A stretch of 64,000 bases of DNA from Arenibacter aquaticus (GCF_003957295.1 NZ_RQPJ01000021.1:852210-916209); one strand, 5' to 3'. Shown: positions 17,547-26,933, counted from the stretch's first letter. Notes: generated by a model not told the origin, from the sequence alone. A program made the numbers and translations.

Positions 17547-18574
17547 TGTTTTTTAGGCAAAGCCTTTAGGGTCTCTGCAGCCTGTTCGGCTGTTATATCC
17601 CTTTGTGGGTTGGCAAACATTTCATACCCTACCATAAATTTCTTGACTGTTGCCGAACGCAGTAAGGGAGGATAAAACGACATATGAAAATGCCATTCCG
17701 GGTGTTCTTTACCATCTGTTGGCGCCTGATGAATTCCAGCTGAGTACGGAAACGAAGTTTTAAAAATATTATCGTATTTAATGGTCAAGTCTTTTAATAT
17801 TTCTGCGTACGCTTTCTTTTCAGGTTCTGTAAGCAAACCAATGTGAGCAATTTTTCTTTTGGGCAAGATCATTGTCTCATATGGCCACACCGCCCAGTAA
17901 GGGACAAGGGCTACGAAATACTCATTTTCCAGAACAATCCGTTTATCCAACTCCAATTCTTGCCCCAAATAGTCTTGCAGTATACTTTTGTTGTGCTTGT
18001 CCCAATAGTTCTTTAGCTGTCTTATTTTTTTTTCAACTTCTAATGGAATTTTGTGTTGTGCCCATATCTGACCATGGGGATGCGGATTGCTACACCCCAT
18101 TATGGCACCCTTATTTTCAAAAATTTGAACATGGTTGATACCTTCTTTACTTCCCAATTCTGCATATTCTTGCTGCCAAAGCGATATTACATCGGTAATG
18201 GCCTCTACAGTCATCAATGGTAGGGTCAGGGAGTGATCTGGGGAAAAACAAACAACCTTACAGATCCCAGATTCTGATTCAGCATATAGTAGGCCGTTCT
18301 CATAAGATTCGTTCCCTACATCCTGCAATAGTGCGGAAAAATCGTTAACAAAGGAAAATGGCTTTTTATACGCAGGATTAATGCCACCTCCCATTCTTTT
18401 ATTGGTAGGGCAAAGGTAGCATGAAGGGTCATAACTAGGCAGATTGGTCTCTGCGCTTTTCTCTGTCTTTCCCTGCCACGGCCTCTTATTTCTATGTGGT
18501 GAAACTAAAATCCATTCACCGGTAAGAATATTTAACCTTCTATGGGGGTTGCTGTTGAAATTACTAGGTTCCAT
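17531..18574 (-). CDS. galT: Galactose-1-phosphate uridylyltransferase
   Basis: A Leloir pathway enzyme that transfers UMP from UDP-glucose to galactose-1-phosphate. The start chosen is the ATG of MEPSNFNSNPHRRLN; an in-frame ATG 12 codons upstream is possible. It has an N-terminal HRRLNILTGEWILVSPHRNKRPWQG, zinc-site cysteines (CYLCP), the catalytic NPHPHGQIWAQH (HxHxQ), and the C-terminal YPYSAGIHQAPTDGKEHPEWHFHMSFYPPLLRS. It lies 110 nt downstream of galK on the same strand and is probably co-transcribed from the galK promoter. No galE or galM is in the window. Confidence 0.96.
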   Translation of the reverse strand: MEPSNFNSNPHRRLNILTGEWILVSPHRNKRPWQGKTEKSAETNLPSYDPSCYLCPTNKRMGGGINPAYKKPFSFVNDFSALLQDVGNESYENGLLYAESESGICKVVCFSPDHSLTLPLMTVEAITDVISLWQQEYAELGSKEGINHVQIFENKGAIMGCSNPHPHGQIWAQHKIPLEVEKKIRQLKNYWDKHNKSILQDYLGQELELDKRIVLENEYFVALVPYWAVWPYETMILPKRKIAHIGLLTEPEKKAYAEILKDLTIKYDNIFKTSFPYSAGIHQAPTDGKEHPEWHFHMSFYPPLLRSATVKKFMVGYEMFANPQRDITAEQAAETLKALPKKHYTLF

Positions 18575-18684
18575 TTCTTTTAAGTTTTGGTATTTATTGG
18601 GATTGACCAAATAGACTTTTATAACAACTTATCAACTAAGGGAAAACTCCATTGTATTTCTGTCCAATAGCCTAATCCCCCTCA

Positions 18685-19812
18685 TTAACGTATAGTTGTA
18701 CCGGCACTGGGCTTTACCTCAAATGCCTCCAAATCTATATTAAAAGCCTCTTTATATGCTGCCGAAGCCTCCTTTATAAATTGGTCCGCTTGGTCCTTAT
18801 GAACAATGTTGAGTGTACAGCCTCCAAAGCCACCGCCGGTTTGCCTTGCCCCCAATACCATCTCATATTTTTTGGTAAAGTCTACCAAGAAATCAGATTC
18901 GGGACAACTTACCTCATAATCTTTGCTAATGCCCTCATGAGCCTGGTATAACAATTCCCCGAAACGCTTCAGATCGTTTTCCTGTATGGCCTCCTTAGCT
19001 TCCAATACCCTTTGATTCTCTGTCACAATAAATGAACACCTACTGTATATGGTAGGATCCATATTCCCTTCATATTCTTGGATCATTGCAGTATCAACAT
19101 CACGTAAAGAATTAACCTCTGGATAGCGTTCTTTAATTATTTGTACCCCTGCTTCACATTCTCTCTTCCTTGTATTGTATTCACTACTTGCCAAATTATG
19201 GGATACCTTAGTATTCAGCATTATCATCTTATAGGGAGCAATTTGTATAGGTATTTGTTGATGCTCCAATGATTGGCAATCTAACAATATAACGTGTCCT
19301 TGCCTACTCATAACGGATGCAAATTGATCCATGATCCCGCACTGAGTACCTACATACGTGTGCTCTGCCCTTTGGGATAGTTTAACAATATCCATATTGG
19401 ACAGAGAAAGTCCAAAAAGGCGGTTGAGTCCAAAAGCCAGCCCACATTCCAAGGCAGCCGAAGAACTTAAACCAGAGCCCATAGGTAACTTACTCTCTAT
19501 GGTACAATCAAAGCCCCTTAATTTATCAGTCCTTTTTAAAATTTCGTTTAGAACCCCTAAAATATAATTCTCCCACTCTACTGCACTGGGAGCTATTTTA
19601 TCCAACTGAACTGCAAACCCCTTATTAAAGCCTAAACTATAAAAGTTGCATTGTTTATTGGAGTTGTTCTTTTTAAATTTAAAGGTGATTTTCTTCTCTA
19701 TGGCCGTTGGCAATACGTAGCCTAGGTTGTAATCGGTATGCTCCCCTATTAGATTAATTCTTCCTGGAGAATCTACAACCAAATCAGGGGTAAAGTTATC
19801 TGGAAAAGCCAT
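18685..19812 (-). CDS. galK: Galactokinase
   Basis: 375 residues of the GHMP kinase superfamily. All three family motifs are present: the galactokinase signature PGRINLIGEHTDYN near the N-terminus, the ATP-binding LPMGSGLSSSAALE, and the C-terminal GARQTGGGFGGCTLNIV. It phosphorylates galactose for GalT. It is the first gene of galK-galT, with a -7 box (TATATTTG, minus strand) about 24 nt before the start codon and a large dyad over the -33 region, so control by a repressor is likely. The locus borders the glycan-utilisation region and could take up its galactose products. Confidence 0.97.
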   Translation of the reverse strand: MAFPDNFTPDLVVDSPGRINLIGEHTDYNLGYVLPTAIEKKITFKFKKNNSNKQCNFYSLGFNKGFAVQLDKIAPSAVEWENYILGVLNEILKRTDKLRGFDCTIESKLPMGSGLSSSAALECGLAFGLNRLFGLSLSNMDIVKLSQRAEHTYVGTQCGIMDQFASVMSRQGHVILLDCQSLEHQQIPIQIAPYKMIMLNTKVSHNLASSEYNTRKRECEAGVQIIKERYPEVNSLRDVDTAMIQEYEGNMDPTIYSRCSFIVTENQRVLEAKEAIQENDLKRFGELLYQAHEGISKDYEVSCPESDFLVDFTKKYEMVLGARQTGGGFGGCTLNIVHKDQADQFIKEASAAYKEAFNIDLEAFEVKPSAGTTIR

Positions 19813-19835
19813 TTATATTTGCTGTTTTTACACGA

Positions 19836-19843
19836 CAAATATA
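19836..19843 (-). promoter_or_regulatory. galK -7 promoter element
   Basis: TATATTTG on the minus strand is a full TAnnTTTG match. The predicted start is near 19830, 18 nt before the galK ATG. Confidence 0.55.
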
Positions 19844-19853
19844 TAACATTAAT

Positions 19854-19880
19854 TTATAAGCGTAAAATTTACGTTTATAA
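19854..19880. promoter_or_regulatory. Candidate gal operator: 13-bp near-perfect dyad
   Basis: TTATAAGCGTAAA, a central A, then TTTACGTTTATAA. The arms are complementary at 12 of 13 positions (G versus A at the seventh). The dyad is centred 24 nt upstream of the -7 box, so it covers the -33 position, as expected for a repressor. The regulator is not encoded in the window. Confidence 0.65.
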
Positions 19881-19882
19881 AA

Positions 19883-19918
19883 CAAAAAAACACCTATCCC
19901 CAAATTGGAAATAGGTGT
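19883..19918 (-). terminator. Terminator of the FGE operon
   Basis: ACACCTAT and ATAGGTGT pair around a 13-nt loop, and on the minus strand the stem runs into TTTTTTTG. It separates the glycan locus minus arm from galK. Confidence 0.7.
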
Positions 19919-19936
19919 CATCAATATATTATACTT

Positions 19937-21073
19937 TTAATTGCCTTGCAGCATATCTACGGTAGCAACTGTTCTAAAACCTAGGTGTTCCAGAGCAGAA
20001 TCCAAGCTACTGGCCATTCTTGAAGAAATCCTATAGCTAGCACAATAAGAAGCGTTACATAAAAACGAACCGCCCCTCATTACCTTTTCCTTGGCATAGG
20101 GCATATTGGGGTTATAAGGAGAGCTGGCACCGGGCGGATTGACCGCTACGCTATTTTGGGCGTCCAATTCCTTGTAGTAATTTATGTTGTACCAATCACT
20201 GGTCCATTCCCAAACATTTCCGGCCATATCATAAAGTCCAAAATCATTTGGAGGATATGATTTTACTTCGGCTCTAGATTCAAAACCATCGGCCTTGCTA
20301 TTGATTACCGGAAATTCTCCTTCCCAGGTATTGCCCATTTGTGACAATACGGATTCATCATCTCCCCAGAAATAGATACTTTCGGCCTTATTTCCACGGG
20401 CCGCCCTTTCCCATTCCGCTTCAGTAGGCAATCTTCTTCCTGCCCATTCACAATACGCAAGGGCATCCTCATAAGCCACCTGTACCACGGGCTCGTTCTC
20501 CTTGCCCTCTATGGAACTATCAGGTCCGTTGGGATGTTTCCAATTGGCACCAATGGTCCAACTCCACCATTGTGAAAAATCGTAAAGGTTCGGCACGGTA
20601 CTTTTTGCTTTCTTAAAAGTTAACGAGCCAGGTTGTAAAATAGAATCGTGAGGTTTTGGAGTACCTTCAGGCACTTGTGATTTCATTTCTTCCCAATCAA
20701 TTGCGCGCTCGGCCACGGTAATGTAACCTGTTTCTTCCACAAACTTGGCAAATTCAGCATTGGTTACCTCTGTGGCATCCATAAAAAACCCGTCAATTTT
20801 CACCTTGTGGGCAGGCTTTTCATGGTCCATTGCCATTTTATCCTGGGGTACGGCTCCTTGGGTAAATTCACCTCCCGGAATCCAAACCATTCCATCCGGT
20901 GCTTCAATATTTTCAGGTTTTTCAACCAGAACCGCCACATCCTTATTTGGGGCTTTTCCAGCCTCCGATATAGGAGTACTGTCTTTACTATCACCAGTTG
21001 GTTTCTTCCCCTCCTTGCATTGGACCATAACTCCAATCATAAGAAAGACCCCTAAAATTTTAACGTATTGCAT
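19937..21073 (-). CDS. Formylglycine-generating enzyme (SUMF1 family) lipoprotein
   Basis: 378 residues with an SPII signal (GVFLMIGVMVQCKEG), so it is periplasmic and lipid-anchored. The SUMF1/FGE-sulfatase domain spans about 55-372 (MVWIPGGEF, DATEVTNAEFAKFVEETGY, WKHPNGPDSS, AYCEWAGRRLPTEAEWERAARG, AGNVWEWTSDWY, MRGGSFLCNASYCASYR). Both catalytic copper-binding cysteines of true FGEs are present as CNASYC (Cys339 and Cys344), which aligns with CHRSYC of human SUMF1. It should therefore convert the active-site Cys of sulfatases to formylglycine rather than being a cysteine-less GldJ/GldK-type relative. Two Cys-type sulfatases lie in the same locus. It is the last gene of the minus arm, 61 nt after the M28 peptidase. 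Confidence 0.88.
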   Translation of the reverse strand: MQYVKILGVFLMIGVMVQCKEGKKPTGDSKDSTPISEAGKAPNKDVAVLVEKPENIEAPDGMVWIPGGEFTQGAVPQDKMAMDHEKPAHKVKIDGFFMDATEVTNAEFAKFVEETGYITVAERAIDWEEMKSQVPEGTPKPHDSILQPGSLTFKKAKSTVPNLYDFSQWWSWTIGANWKHPNGPDSSIEGKENEPVVQVAYEDALAYCEWAGRRLPTEAEWERAARGNKAESIYFWGDDESVLSQMGNTWEGEFPVINSKADGFESRAEVKSYPPNDFGLYDMAGNVWEWTSDWYNINYYKELDAQNSVAVNPPGASSPYNPNMPYAKEKVMRGGSFLCNASYCASYRISSRMASSLDSALEHLGFRTVATVDMLQGN

Positions 21074-21096
21074 AGAATATAATTTATTTTAAAAAA

Positions 21097-21104
21097 CAAA
21101 GTTA
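21097..21104 (-). promoter_or_regulatory. Possible internal -7 box upstream of the FGE gene
   Basis: TAACTTTG on the minus strand fits TAnnTTTG about 24 nt before the FGE start codon. No clear -33 partner is present. It could give extra FGE transcription independent of the operon. Confidence 0.35.
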
Positions 21105-21134
21105 CATTTAAAATTGAATAATGTCACCCCATCT

Positions 21135-22091
21135 TTAATCTTGGTAAATGAACTCCATAGGATATGGTGTTCCAGCCACTTTCATGATAGCATTAAAAAT
21201 ATAATTGCATACTTTCTTTTGCCCCTCAAAATTAATCAGTTCAACCGTATCCTCGGGGGTATGATACTGAGGATGTCCCCCTGTATGAATACCCATTACC
21301 GATATCTTCTTTTTATAAAAGGAAACATGATCGGATCCACCCACTGAACCGGCGTGTACCACGGGTGACAACCCCAATGGGGGGGCTAATTCCTTCATCA
21401 GTTCCACTCCTCCCGGAAAAGTTCCGGCCCCGCCCATATACACTTGGTTGGCCTGGTTTAACCTGCCCACCATATCCATATTGATCATCAATTTTATCTT
21501 GGAAAGGGGTACAACAGGATGTTCCGTAAAATACTTACTACCCAAAAGTCCTTGTTCCTCTGCTCCAAAAGCTACCAGCAAAACACTCCTTTTTAATTCT
21601 GATTTATGGGCCACCAGCTTCTCCCCTATTTCCAGCAATGCCGAAGTACCGCTAGCATTATCATCGGCCCCGTGGTGAATTTGGATTTTATCTGATTTTG
21701 ATGAAGGTCCACCCCCCATACCCAAATGATCATAATGGGCCCCAAGTACCACAAATTCATCCTTTAACAGGGGATCACTTCCTTCAATTACGCCTATGAC
21801 ATTCCATGTTTTAACGGCTTTTTTGGGCTCGTCCCCTTTTTTTACCCTTAACTTTGCCTTGAAAGTCTGTTTATAGGATTTTGCATATGGAAGTATACCA
21901 GCATTTTTAAAATCCTTTCTAATATAGGACACTACTCTTTTATTTATTTTTCCACCTGGATACCTTCCTGAATTTTGATCCGAAGTAAGAAATGTAATAT
22001 GATCTTTTAGTTCGGAAGTGGTGATTTCTTCTTGTGCAGTGGATACATTAATACAAATACTCGCTATTGCAATAGCCTTATAAATCCTCAT
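21135..22091 (-). CDS. M28 family zinc aminopeptidase, exported
   Basis: 318 residues with an SPI signal peptide (MRIYKAIAIASICINVSTAQ). The full M28 zinc-site set is visible: LGAHYDHLGMG (His), GADDNASGTSALLEI (bridging Asp), VAFGAEEQGLLGS (catalytic Glu and zinc Glu), INMDMVGRL (Asp) and GGHPQYHTPEDTVELIN (His). Such enzymes release N-terminal amino acids in the periplasm. It lies 14 nt after the GH20 gene in the same operon, which suggests that the target glycan is attached to peptide. Substrate preference cannot be deduced. Confidence 0.92.
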   Translation of the reverse strand: MRIYKAIAIASICINVSTAQEEITTSELKDHITFLTSDQNSGRYPGGKINKRVVSYIRKDFKNAGILPYAKSYKQTFKAKLRVKKGDEPKKAVKTWNVIGVIEGSDPLLKDEFVVLGAHYDHLGMGGGPSSKSDKIQIHHGADDNASGTSALLEIGEKLVAHKSELKRSVLLVAFGAEEQGLLGSKYFTEHPVVPLSKIKLMINMDMVGRLNQANQVYMGGAGTFPGGVELMKELAPPLGLSPVVHAGSVGGSDHVSFYKKKISVMGIHTGGHPQYHTPEDTVELINFEGQKKVCNYIFNAIMKVAGTPYPMEFIYQD

Positions 22092-22105
22092 ACTCTCTTT
22101 CCCTT

Positions 22106-23752
22106 TTATTTTTCAGTAAAATTAATTTTTTCAAACTTCTCCGGCAATGTTATGCCCTGCTCATTCCAACGTTCTAAAAGGGGTTTTAAATTAGCTCTAA
22201 AAACCTTATAATCCTTACGTTCTTTATTTGTCCAGCCCACCTCTGCATAGGCTGCCAGTCTTGGAAACACCATTCTGTCCATATCATTGGGAGTTGGAAT
22301 CCACTCACCCCACATTTGGCAACCACTACCCAAAACCTTCTGGTGATACTGTTCTTCCAAACCCTTGGGAATTGGATCAAAATCGTAGGCTTTTTCCAGC
22401 GCTATATAATCATAGGAATAGTCCAGATAGGTGTATTCATGATACGAATTTACAATATCATACCCTTCCTTGACCGCCTTGGATACCAATTCCAAATCCC
22501 CTTTCCAGAAATGGACCAATGAATTTTTGGCAAGGTCCTGTTTTACCTCCAAATCGCCGGCATCCTGCCATTCGTGTACGTTTTCACCCAGAATTTCATT
22601 CCACCCCATCATTCTGTGTCCGTTCTCGTTTAAATACTGTGCTATACTATTCGTGAAATAAACATGTAAATCTCCTGGTGATTCCAGATTCTTTTCCTTC
22701 ATAAAATCCTGAATTTCATTGGAAGATTTCCAAGCATCAAATTTCACTTCATCACCACCAATATGAATAGTATTGGCCGGAAACAAATCCATAACCTCCA
22801 ATAACACATTTTTAAGAAACACATGTACCTTCGGATCGGAGACATTAAAAGAGTCCGGTAACTTCCCAAAGACTGTTGGTACCTCTTTAAGGTCACCTAC
22901 AGTACCCAACCATGGATAAGCAGCAATGGCAGCTGAGGCATGTCCGGGCATCTCTATTTCGGGGACTATGGTTATATGCCGCTCTGAGGCAAAGGCAATG
23001 ATCTCCCGTATATCTTCTTGTGTATAATATCCGGAATGCGGGGCATTGGATCGTTCCGAGCTATCCCAACCACCAATTTGGGAATTGCTTCTCTTAGAAC
23101 CAATTTGGGTGAGCCCTGGGTATTGTTTTATTTCCAATCGCCACCCTTGGTCATCGGTCAAATGCCAATGAAATACATTCATTTTTAAAAGGGCCATCTC
23201 ATCCAACAGTTTTTTCACCTCTGACATACCTTTAAAATAACGGGCTTCATCCAACATAAAAGCCCGCCATCCAAAACGTGGTTTGTCTTCAATTTTCATG
23301 GCCTGCACCTTAATAGCTGACTTCCCTACTTCCCTTCCTGAAATAACTAGCTGTCGTAAAGATTGTATACCATAAAATACACCCGCCGAGGTAGCGGCCA
23401 CAATATGTACACTTTTTTTATCCACCTCCATAGTATATCCCTCTTCCCCTAACGTCTTGGTCAATGTTGCGTCAAGTTCTAGAACGATTCCTTTTTTACC
23501 TTTATTTTTGATTTGCAATTCTTTCTGAAAGTCGACTTTCAACAATTCCTGAAGATAATTTGCATTTTCGGTGTTGGGGCCATCGGTAACAATAGATGTA
23601 CCCTGGTTGATAATGAACTGCCCTTTTTTTAAATTAACTTTTGACGGTTGGGGAACAATCCCCACTTTCTGCCCTTCTGCACAAATGGCCCAAAGTAAAA
23701 AAACAGGCGTTAATATTCCTATACCTTTTATTTTTAATTGGTTTATTAGCAT
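22106..23752 (-). CDS. GH20 beta-N-acetylhexosaminidase
   Basis: 548 residues with a signal peptide (ILTPVFLLWAICAEGQ). An N-terminal GH20b domain (about 30-155) precedes the catalytic TIM barrel (160-510). Landmarks are FHWHLTDDQGWRLEIKQYP, IVPEIEMPGHASAAIAAYPWLG, the catalytic pair in IHIGGDEVKFDAW (Asp334-Glu335) for substrate-assisted catalysis, and GSGCQMWGEW lining the acetamido site. It removes terminal beta-linked GlcNAc or GalNAc. A hairpin lies in the 79-nt gap to the upstream sulfatase gene. Confidence 0.95.
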   Translation of the reverse strand: MLINQLKIKGIGILTPVFLLWAICAEGQKVGIVPQPSKVNLKKGQFIINQGTSIVTDGPNTENANYLQELLKVDFQKELQIKNKGKKGIVLELDATLTKTLGEEGYTMEVDKKSVHIVAATSAGVFYGIQSLRQLVISGREVGKSAIKVQAMKIEDKPRFGWRAFMLDEARYFKGMSEVKKLLDEMALLKMNVFHWHLTDDQGWRLEIKQYPGLTQIGSKRSNSQIGGWDSSERSNAPHSGYYTQEDIREIIAFASERHITIVPEIEMPGHASAAIAAYPWLGTVGDLKEVPTVFGKLPDSFNVSDPKVHVFLKNVLLEVMDLFPANTIHIGGDEVKFDAWKSSNEIQDFMKEKNLESPGDLHVYFTNSIAQYLNENGHRMMGWNEILGENVHEWQDAGDLEVKQDLAKNSLVHFWKGDLELVSKAVKEGYDIVNSYHEYTYLDYSYDYIALEKAYDFDPIPKGLEEQYHQKVLGSGCQMWGEWIPTPNDMDRMVFPRLAAYAEVGWTNKERKDYKVFRANLKPLLERWNEQGITLPEKFEKINFTEK

Positions 23753-23775
23753 AAAACTATTCTTGTTATAAACAT

Positions 23776-23801
23776 TTGGGGCAGAAAATATCCTGCCCCA
23801 A
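23776..23801 (-). other. Intra-operon hairpin between the sulfatase and GH20 genes
   Basis: TTGGGGCAG and CTGCCCCAA form a perfect 9-bp G+C-rich stem with an 8-nt loop. No T-run follows on either strand. It is more likely an mRNA processing or stability element than a terminator. Confidence 0.5.
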
Positions 23802-23831
23802 GTACCATGAATTTAGTGTATTATGTACTGC

Positions 23832-25388
23832 TTACAGTCCTTGGCTCAAGGCCGGAATCCTAAATTTTTCAATACTAGGTTCGGTGTGCTCCCTTTTCAG
23901 AATGCTGTTCGCCTTTTCTATAATCTCGGGATGTTCATCTGCGACATTATTTGTTTCGCGTTGGTCTGTCTTTAGATTATATAGCTCTAAGGTAGCCTCC
24001 TCTTTCTTATTTTTTAAATTTCTTTTAACCACTTTCCAATCACCCATACGTATGGCAAGCTGCCCTCCATATTCTGGAAATTCCCAGTACAGGAAATCGT
24101 GCTGTATTTGCTCTTCTTTGGATAAGAGGGTGGGCAAAAAGCTTATCCCATCTGTATAGCTGGGAGCCTTATAGCCCGCAACATCGGCCAGGGTGGCCAT
24201 AACATCGTAATGTACTGAAATATGGTCTGTTTTAGTACCAGCGCTAATCTCTTTTGGCCAGCTAGCTATCATAGGCACCCTGATACCACCTTCATAAACA
24301 TATCCCTTTCCATGTCCGTACTCGCTCTTAAAAGGTTTGGCACTATCAAACCAAGGGGAGTCCGTCCCTCCATTAAAAGTGGGACCATTGTCAGAGGTAA
24401 ATATAATTAGGGTATTATCATAAAGTCCGTCCTCCTTCAACTTTCTTACCAATTTTCCAATATTCTCATCAAGATAGGAAACCATGGCAGCATAACCCGC
24501 TCTAGGGTTTTTGTGGGGAAAATAGCCTCTGTTTCCTAAATAAGGTTCTTCATCTCCAAACTTCTCTATATAATAATCTACCCATTTCTGTGGCGCTTGG
24601 ATGGCTGCATGCGGAATTGGAGTAGCCCAATAAACAAAAAACGGATTCTCTTTATTTCTATCCACAAAGCCAGTTAATTCCTTGAACATTAGATCTGGAG
24701 CATAATCATTTAAAGTGAAGGGAGCATAACTTTCCGATTTATTAATATCTGCACCCTTTGCCAATTTAGTATTGGGGGCAATGGTATCATTATTCAAATG
24801 AACCCTTTTTTCATTTTTGTACAAATGTAGCGGATAATAGGTGTGGGCTTGGCGCTGGCAATTATATCCAAAAAAGAAATCAAATCCCATAGTTGTAGGT
24901 ATAGAGTTGGTATGTGGGGCTCCCAATCCCCATTTCCCAAACATGGCCGTACGATAACCTACTTCTTTGAGTTTTTTGGCTATGGTAATGGTACTGTCCG
25001 GCATGGGGCGTTGTCCCTCCAATACAGAATCTTTGGCCATTGCCTTGTAATTCCAAACTTCTCCACGTTCTCCCCATTCCTCATTTCCTCTAATATGGGC
25101 ATGTCCGGAATGCGTCCCGGTGAGCAACATATAACGTGCTGGTGCACAAACCGGGGCACTGGTGTAATGTTGGGTAAACAACATCCCTTCCTTTGCAAGG
25201 GCATCTATATTTGGGGTCTCTATTTTTTCCTGTCCATAGGCTCCCACTTCGGCATATCCAAGATCATCCGTTAAGATGTAGATGATATTGGGCTTTCGCG
25301 ATTTTTCCAAAAGAGCCTCTTTCTTACTATCCTCTTTACAGGACAATAATACAAATGGCAATAAACTAAAAACTAATAATTTTTTCAT
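23832..25388 (-). CDS. Sulfatase, family S1, Cys-type lipoprotein
   Basis: 518 residues with a lipobox (LLPFVLLSCKED). The S1 sulfatase core starts PNIIYILTDDLGYAEVG (metal Asp41-Asp42). The active-site motif is CAPAR (Cys81, the formylglycine position) followed by LLTGTHSGHAHIRGN, then FGKWGLGAP and FTSDNGP (second metal site). The GHAHIRGN segment after the catalytic motif resembles S1_16-type sulfatases that act on 4-O-sulfated Gal or GalNAc; that is a tentative match from memory. It lies upstream of GH20 in the minus arm, and an FGE able to mature it is encoded in the same operon. Confidence 0.93.
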   Translation of the reverse strand: MKKLLVFSLLPFVLLSCKEDSKKEALLEKSRKPNIIYILTDDLGYAEVGAYGQEKIETPNIDALAKEGMLFTQHYTSAPVCAPARYMLLTGTHSGHAHIRGNEEWGERGEVWNYKAMAKDSVLEGQRPMPDSTITIAKKLKEVGYRTAMFGKWGLGAPHTNSIPTTMGFDFFFGYNCQRQAHTYYPLHLYKNEKRVHLNNDTIAPNTKLAKGADINKSESYAPFTLNDYAPDLMFKELTGFVDRNKENPFFVYWATPIPHAAIQAPQKWVDYYIEKFGDEEPYLGNRGYFPHKNPRAGYAAMVSYLDENIGKLVRKLKEDGLYDNTLIIFTSDNGPTFNGGTDSPWFDSAKPFKSEYGHGKGYVYEGGIRVPMIASWPKEISAGTKTDHISVHYDVMATLADVAGYKAPSYTDGISFLPTLLSKEEQIQHDFLYWEFPEYGGQLAIRMGDWKVVKRNLKNKKEEATLELYNLKTDQRETNNVADEHPEIIEKANSILKREHTEPSIEKFRIPALSQGL

Positions 25389-25482
25389 TTCATTGATTGG
25401 TTTACTGATTACTGATCTCTATTTACTTTTAACATTGCTTTTAAGTCGTCCTGGGCAACCTATGACCAAGCTAGATTTATTT

Positions 25483-26874
25483 CTATTTTTTTGGTTTCTC
25501 CAACAGGCTAAAATCTATTTTTGGTGCCACTCCATTGGCTGTTCTTTCGTGATAGGTATCCATAGTGGTTTTTTCATTGAAAAAACCACAGTTTTTCATA
25601 AAAAATTTGTTTCCTATGGCACCGCCGGCATAATCTACCCTAGAGCCTTTTCTTGCCGTGGCATCTGCTGTAAATTTGGCATTGGTTAGTTCATGCCATT
25701 GTCCTTTTGTGTCCATTATCCATTGATTGGTATATTCCCCCATCCTCGAAATATGCCCCACTTCTGTTCTAAAATTCTCCAAAAAAGAATGTGGTCTGGT
25801 TAGATAGCTACTGGTATGAGGTCTTCTAAAACTGGCAATCAAATTCCATTTTCCCGTTTCAGGAGCATAGAAGTATGCCGTATAATCGGTGGAATTATTT
25901 ACGGAAGGCTCCCCTTTTAAAAGAAATTTATAGGTATTGCCCGCTTTCCAGTTAAAGACTTTATAACTTTGTCCTCCTGAGCCTTCATTACCAAATTCAC
26001 CGGTTGTAACCCCTTCTCCTTTGCCCAACATTATAATTCTAAATTCTTCCGGAATACTTTTGGGATCTTGGGTCTCAAACGGACTCCATACGGAAAAGAG
26101 TACCCTTCTTTCGGATTCCGAATTTACCTGCATACCAAAATAACCTTCGCCAAAACCATTCGCCATATAGTAAGACCCCACAACATCCTCATTTTCAGGT
26201 ACCGTAATCTCATTATAAAACCACAATACATCCGTATCGGCAGGGGTGGAATAGGACAAATGAACAGAAGGCCCCCTTCTTCCCCAATAAAAATCCTCTT
26301 TCACAAAAGTAATGTCCCCATCTGTTGCTGTACCGCCCAAGAGTATTTCGTCTATCTCTGCAAAGCTCACCCCTGTTTTTTCCAACCCCTGTAGTGCTAT
26401 ATAATGATAGCCCGGTTGGGCTATCTCAAATGACCCCACTTCCACAGTTTGGTTTTCCGTATTGGACACCTTTATCACTTTGGACTTCCCATTTAGGGAT
26501 ACTTTAAGTTTAGAGCTGCCCTCCAATACCTTTAGGTTTAGAGCTACATGTATCTTACCACTGGTTGCTGTTTTAAAATAAGTTCTTATTACACTACTTC
26601 CGTTTTTCCAATTCCGAATTCCATCTTCAGAAATTACGCTGTGATTCTCTTCCATATCATTAACCACCCAACTATTCCCTCCAGGAGGTATAGATACTGT
26701 ATACGATTCTGTTGTCTCGGGTTGGTCCTTAGCACTATCCTGTTTGGACAAAGTGTTGCAGGAGAAAACAAGAAGTAAGATTAAGGCAAATAAACTAGTG
26801 CTAAGTGGGATTCTATTTTTCTTTACTTTTTTCCATGTAAGGCCATGATCATTACCTAAGTTAGTGCGTTTCAT
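25483..26874 (-). CDS. DUF3472/DUF5077 domain lipoprotein
   Basis: 463 residues. After an unusually long basic n-region (MKRTNLGNDHGLTWKKVKK) the signal ends in a lipobox (LILLLVFSCNTL). An N-terminal beta-sandwich like DUF5077 (about 55-175, YTVSIPPGGNSWVVNDMEEN) precedes DUF3472 (about 185-440), with FYWGRRGPSVHLSYS, WFYNEITVPENEDVVGSYYMANGFGEGYFGMQVNS and FNWKAGNTYKFLLKG. These domains are common in PULs and are thought to bind or act on carbohydrate, with no established activity. It sits between the regulator and the sulfatase and is probably expressed with the minus arm. Confidence 0.85.
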   Translation of the reverse strand: MKRTNLGNDHGLTWKKVKKNRIPLSTSLFALILLLVFSCNTLSKQDSAKDQPETTESYTVSIPPGGNSWVVNDMEENHSVISEDGIRNWKNGSSVIRTYFKTATSGKIHVALNLKVLEGSSKLKVSLNGKSKVIKVSNTENQTVEVGSFEIAQPGYHYIALQGLEKTGVSFAEIDEILLGGTATDGDITFVKEDFYWGRRGPSVHLSYSTPADTDVLWFYNEITVPENEDVVGSYYMANGFGEGYFGMQVNSESERRVLFSVWSPFETQDPKSIPEEFRIIMLGKGEGVTTGEFGNEGSGGQSYKVFNWKAGNTYKFLLKGEPSVNNSTDYTAYFYAPETGKWNLIASFRRPHTSSYLTRPHSFLENFRTEVGHISRMGEYTNQWIMDTKGQWHELTNAKFTADATARKGSRVDYAGGAIGNKFFMKNCGFFNEKTTMDTYHERTANGVAPKIDFSLLEKPKK

Positions 26875-26933
26875 TTCTTGTATGTAATATTGATTAATTT
26901 TTAATAATTGGCACGGTTGCCTCCTTTATATGA

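Noticed and set aside
19937-21073. Assignment as a GldJ/GldK-type gliding lipoprotein (also SUMF1 fold)
   Set aside because: Those relatives lack the catalytic cysteine pair; here CNASYC and the WKHPNGPDS segment match true FGEs.
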